Assembly: GCA_029990175.1 (NCBI GenBank)
Contig: JARKIP010000049.1
Coordinates: forward strand, 8,968,001 to 9,032,000
DNA: 64,000 nt
Direction of reading: 5' to 3'
Source: Petunia secreta
Taxonomy: Eukaryota; Streptophyta; Magnoliopsida; Solanales; Solanaceae
Position 1 is the first letter of the stretch; every line of letters begins with the position of its first letter. The notes under the pieces were generated by a model, which was not told where the DNA came from, did no database searches, and saw nothing but the letters and a program-made list of their open reading frames with translations. Shown in pieces: positions 63,844 to 64,000 of this stretch. The position numbers and the translations under genes were made by a program.

Positions 63844-64000
63844 CTGTGTCAAAACCAAAAGGGTGAGATCAGTGTCATCCATTGATATGCAGAATACTTC
63901 ACCTAGTGAACTAGAACGCATAAACCCCAGGACTTAGAATAAGTATACCAGAAGAGAGAAGGCAATCGACCAACTCAGCTCATCCAACCACAATGCACAA

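Overview
The window looks like nuclear DNA of a eudicot plant, most likely Solanaceae. It is AT-rich, has intron-containing genes at its right end, many MITEs, Helitron-like ends, a LINE fragment, an LTR element primed from initiator tRNA-Met, and two SINEs resembling the Solanaceae TS family. No prokaryotic features are present.

The dominant content is a large non-coding array of two alternating structured-RNA families, about 100 copies and remnants. It forms four paralogous loci on the + strand: I (1 to about 8.0 kb, 5' end outside the window), II (11.16-16.45 kb), III (35.3-49.6 kb) and IV (50.2-57.8 kb). A short inverted remnant of a locus 3' end lies at 18.8-19.8 kb. The first family, here called LCD, has perfect C/D-box snoRNA ends: stem GAGGC, C box RTGATGA, D box CTGA, stem GCCTC. 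It is long (about 150-200 nt) and carries a conserved internal hairpin (CTTGGC..GGCAA with TTGCAGCCATGG). Subtypes are A, A', B, C, D, E and F. The second family, here called PK, has a long stem S1 whose loop holds GGGTGGTTG, which pairs outside S1 with a downstream CAACARCCC, as in an H-type pseudoknot. Subtypes are H, G and E. Pairing in both families is supported by compensatory changes between copies. The basic order is PK-H, LCD-A, PK-G, LCD-A' or B, repeated; a 3' module follows (E or B, F, PK-E, C, D); loci I, III and IV then end in a decayed ribosomal protein S24 (RPS24) fragment. Loci II, III and IV begin with a shared TATA-containing sequence. I infer polycistronic snoRNA-like transcription units descended from an RPS24 host gene. 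I recognise no described family matching these RNAs.

The array has been a target for insertions: a U3 snoRNA retrocopy, a SINE whose target duplication is a D box, a LINE 3' end, several MITEs, and a 3.8-kb LTR retrotransposon with identical LTRs and unrecognised ORFs nested in a MITE. The 16.5-35 kb interval is gene-poor and repeat-rich (hAT element, Helitron-like ends, Tourist- and Stowaway-like MITEs).

Only two conventional protein genes are clear, both at the right end: a complete two-exon temperature-induced lipocalin (TIL, + strand) and the last two coding exons of a YKT6-type R-SNARE (minus strand), arranged convergently. Most short ORFs elsewhere are chance reading frames through the repeated RNAs.
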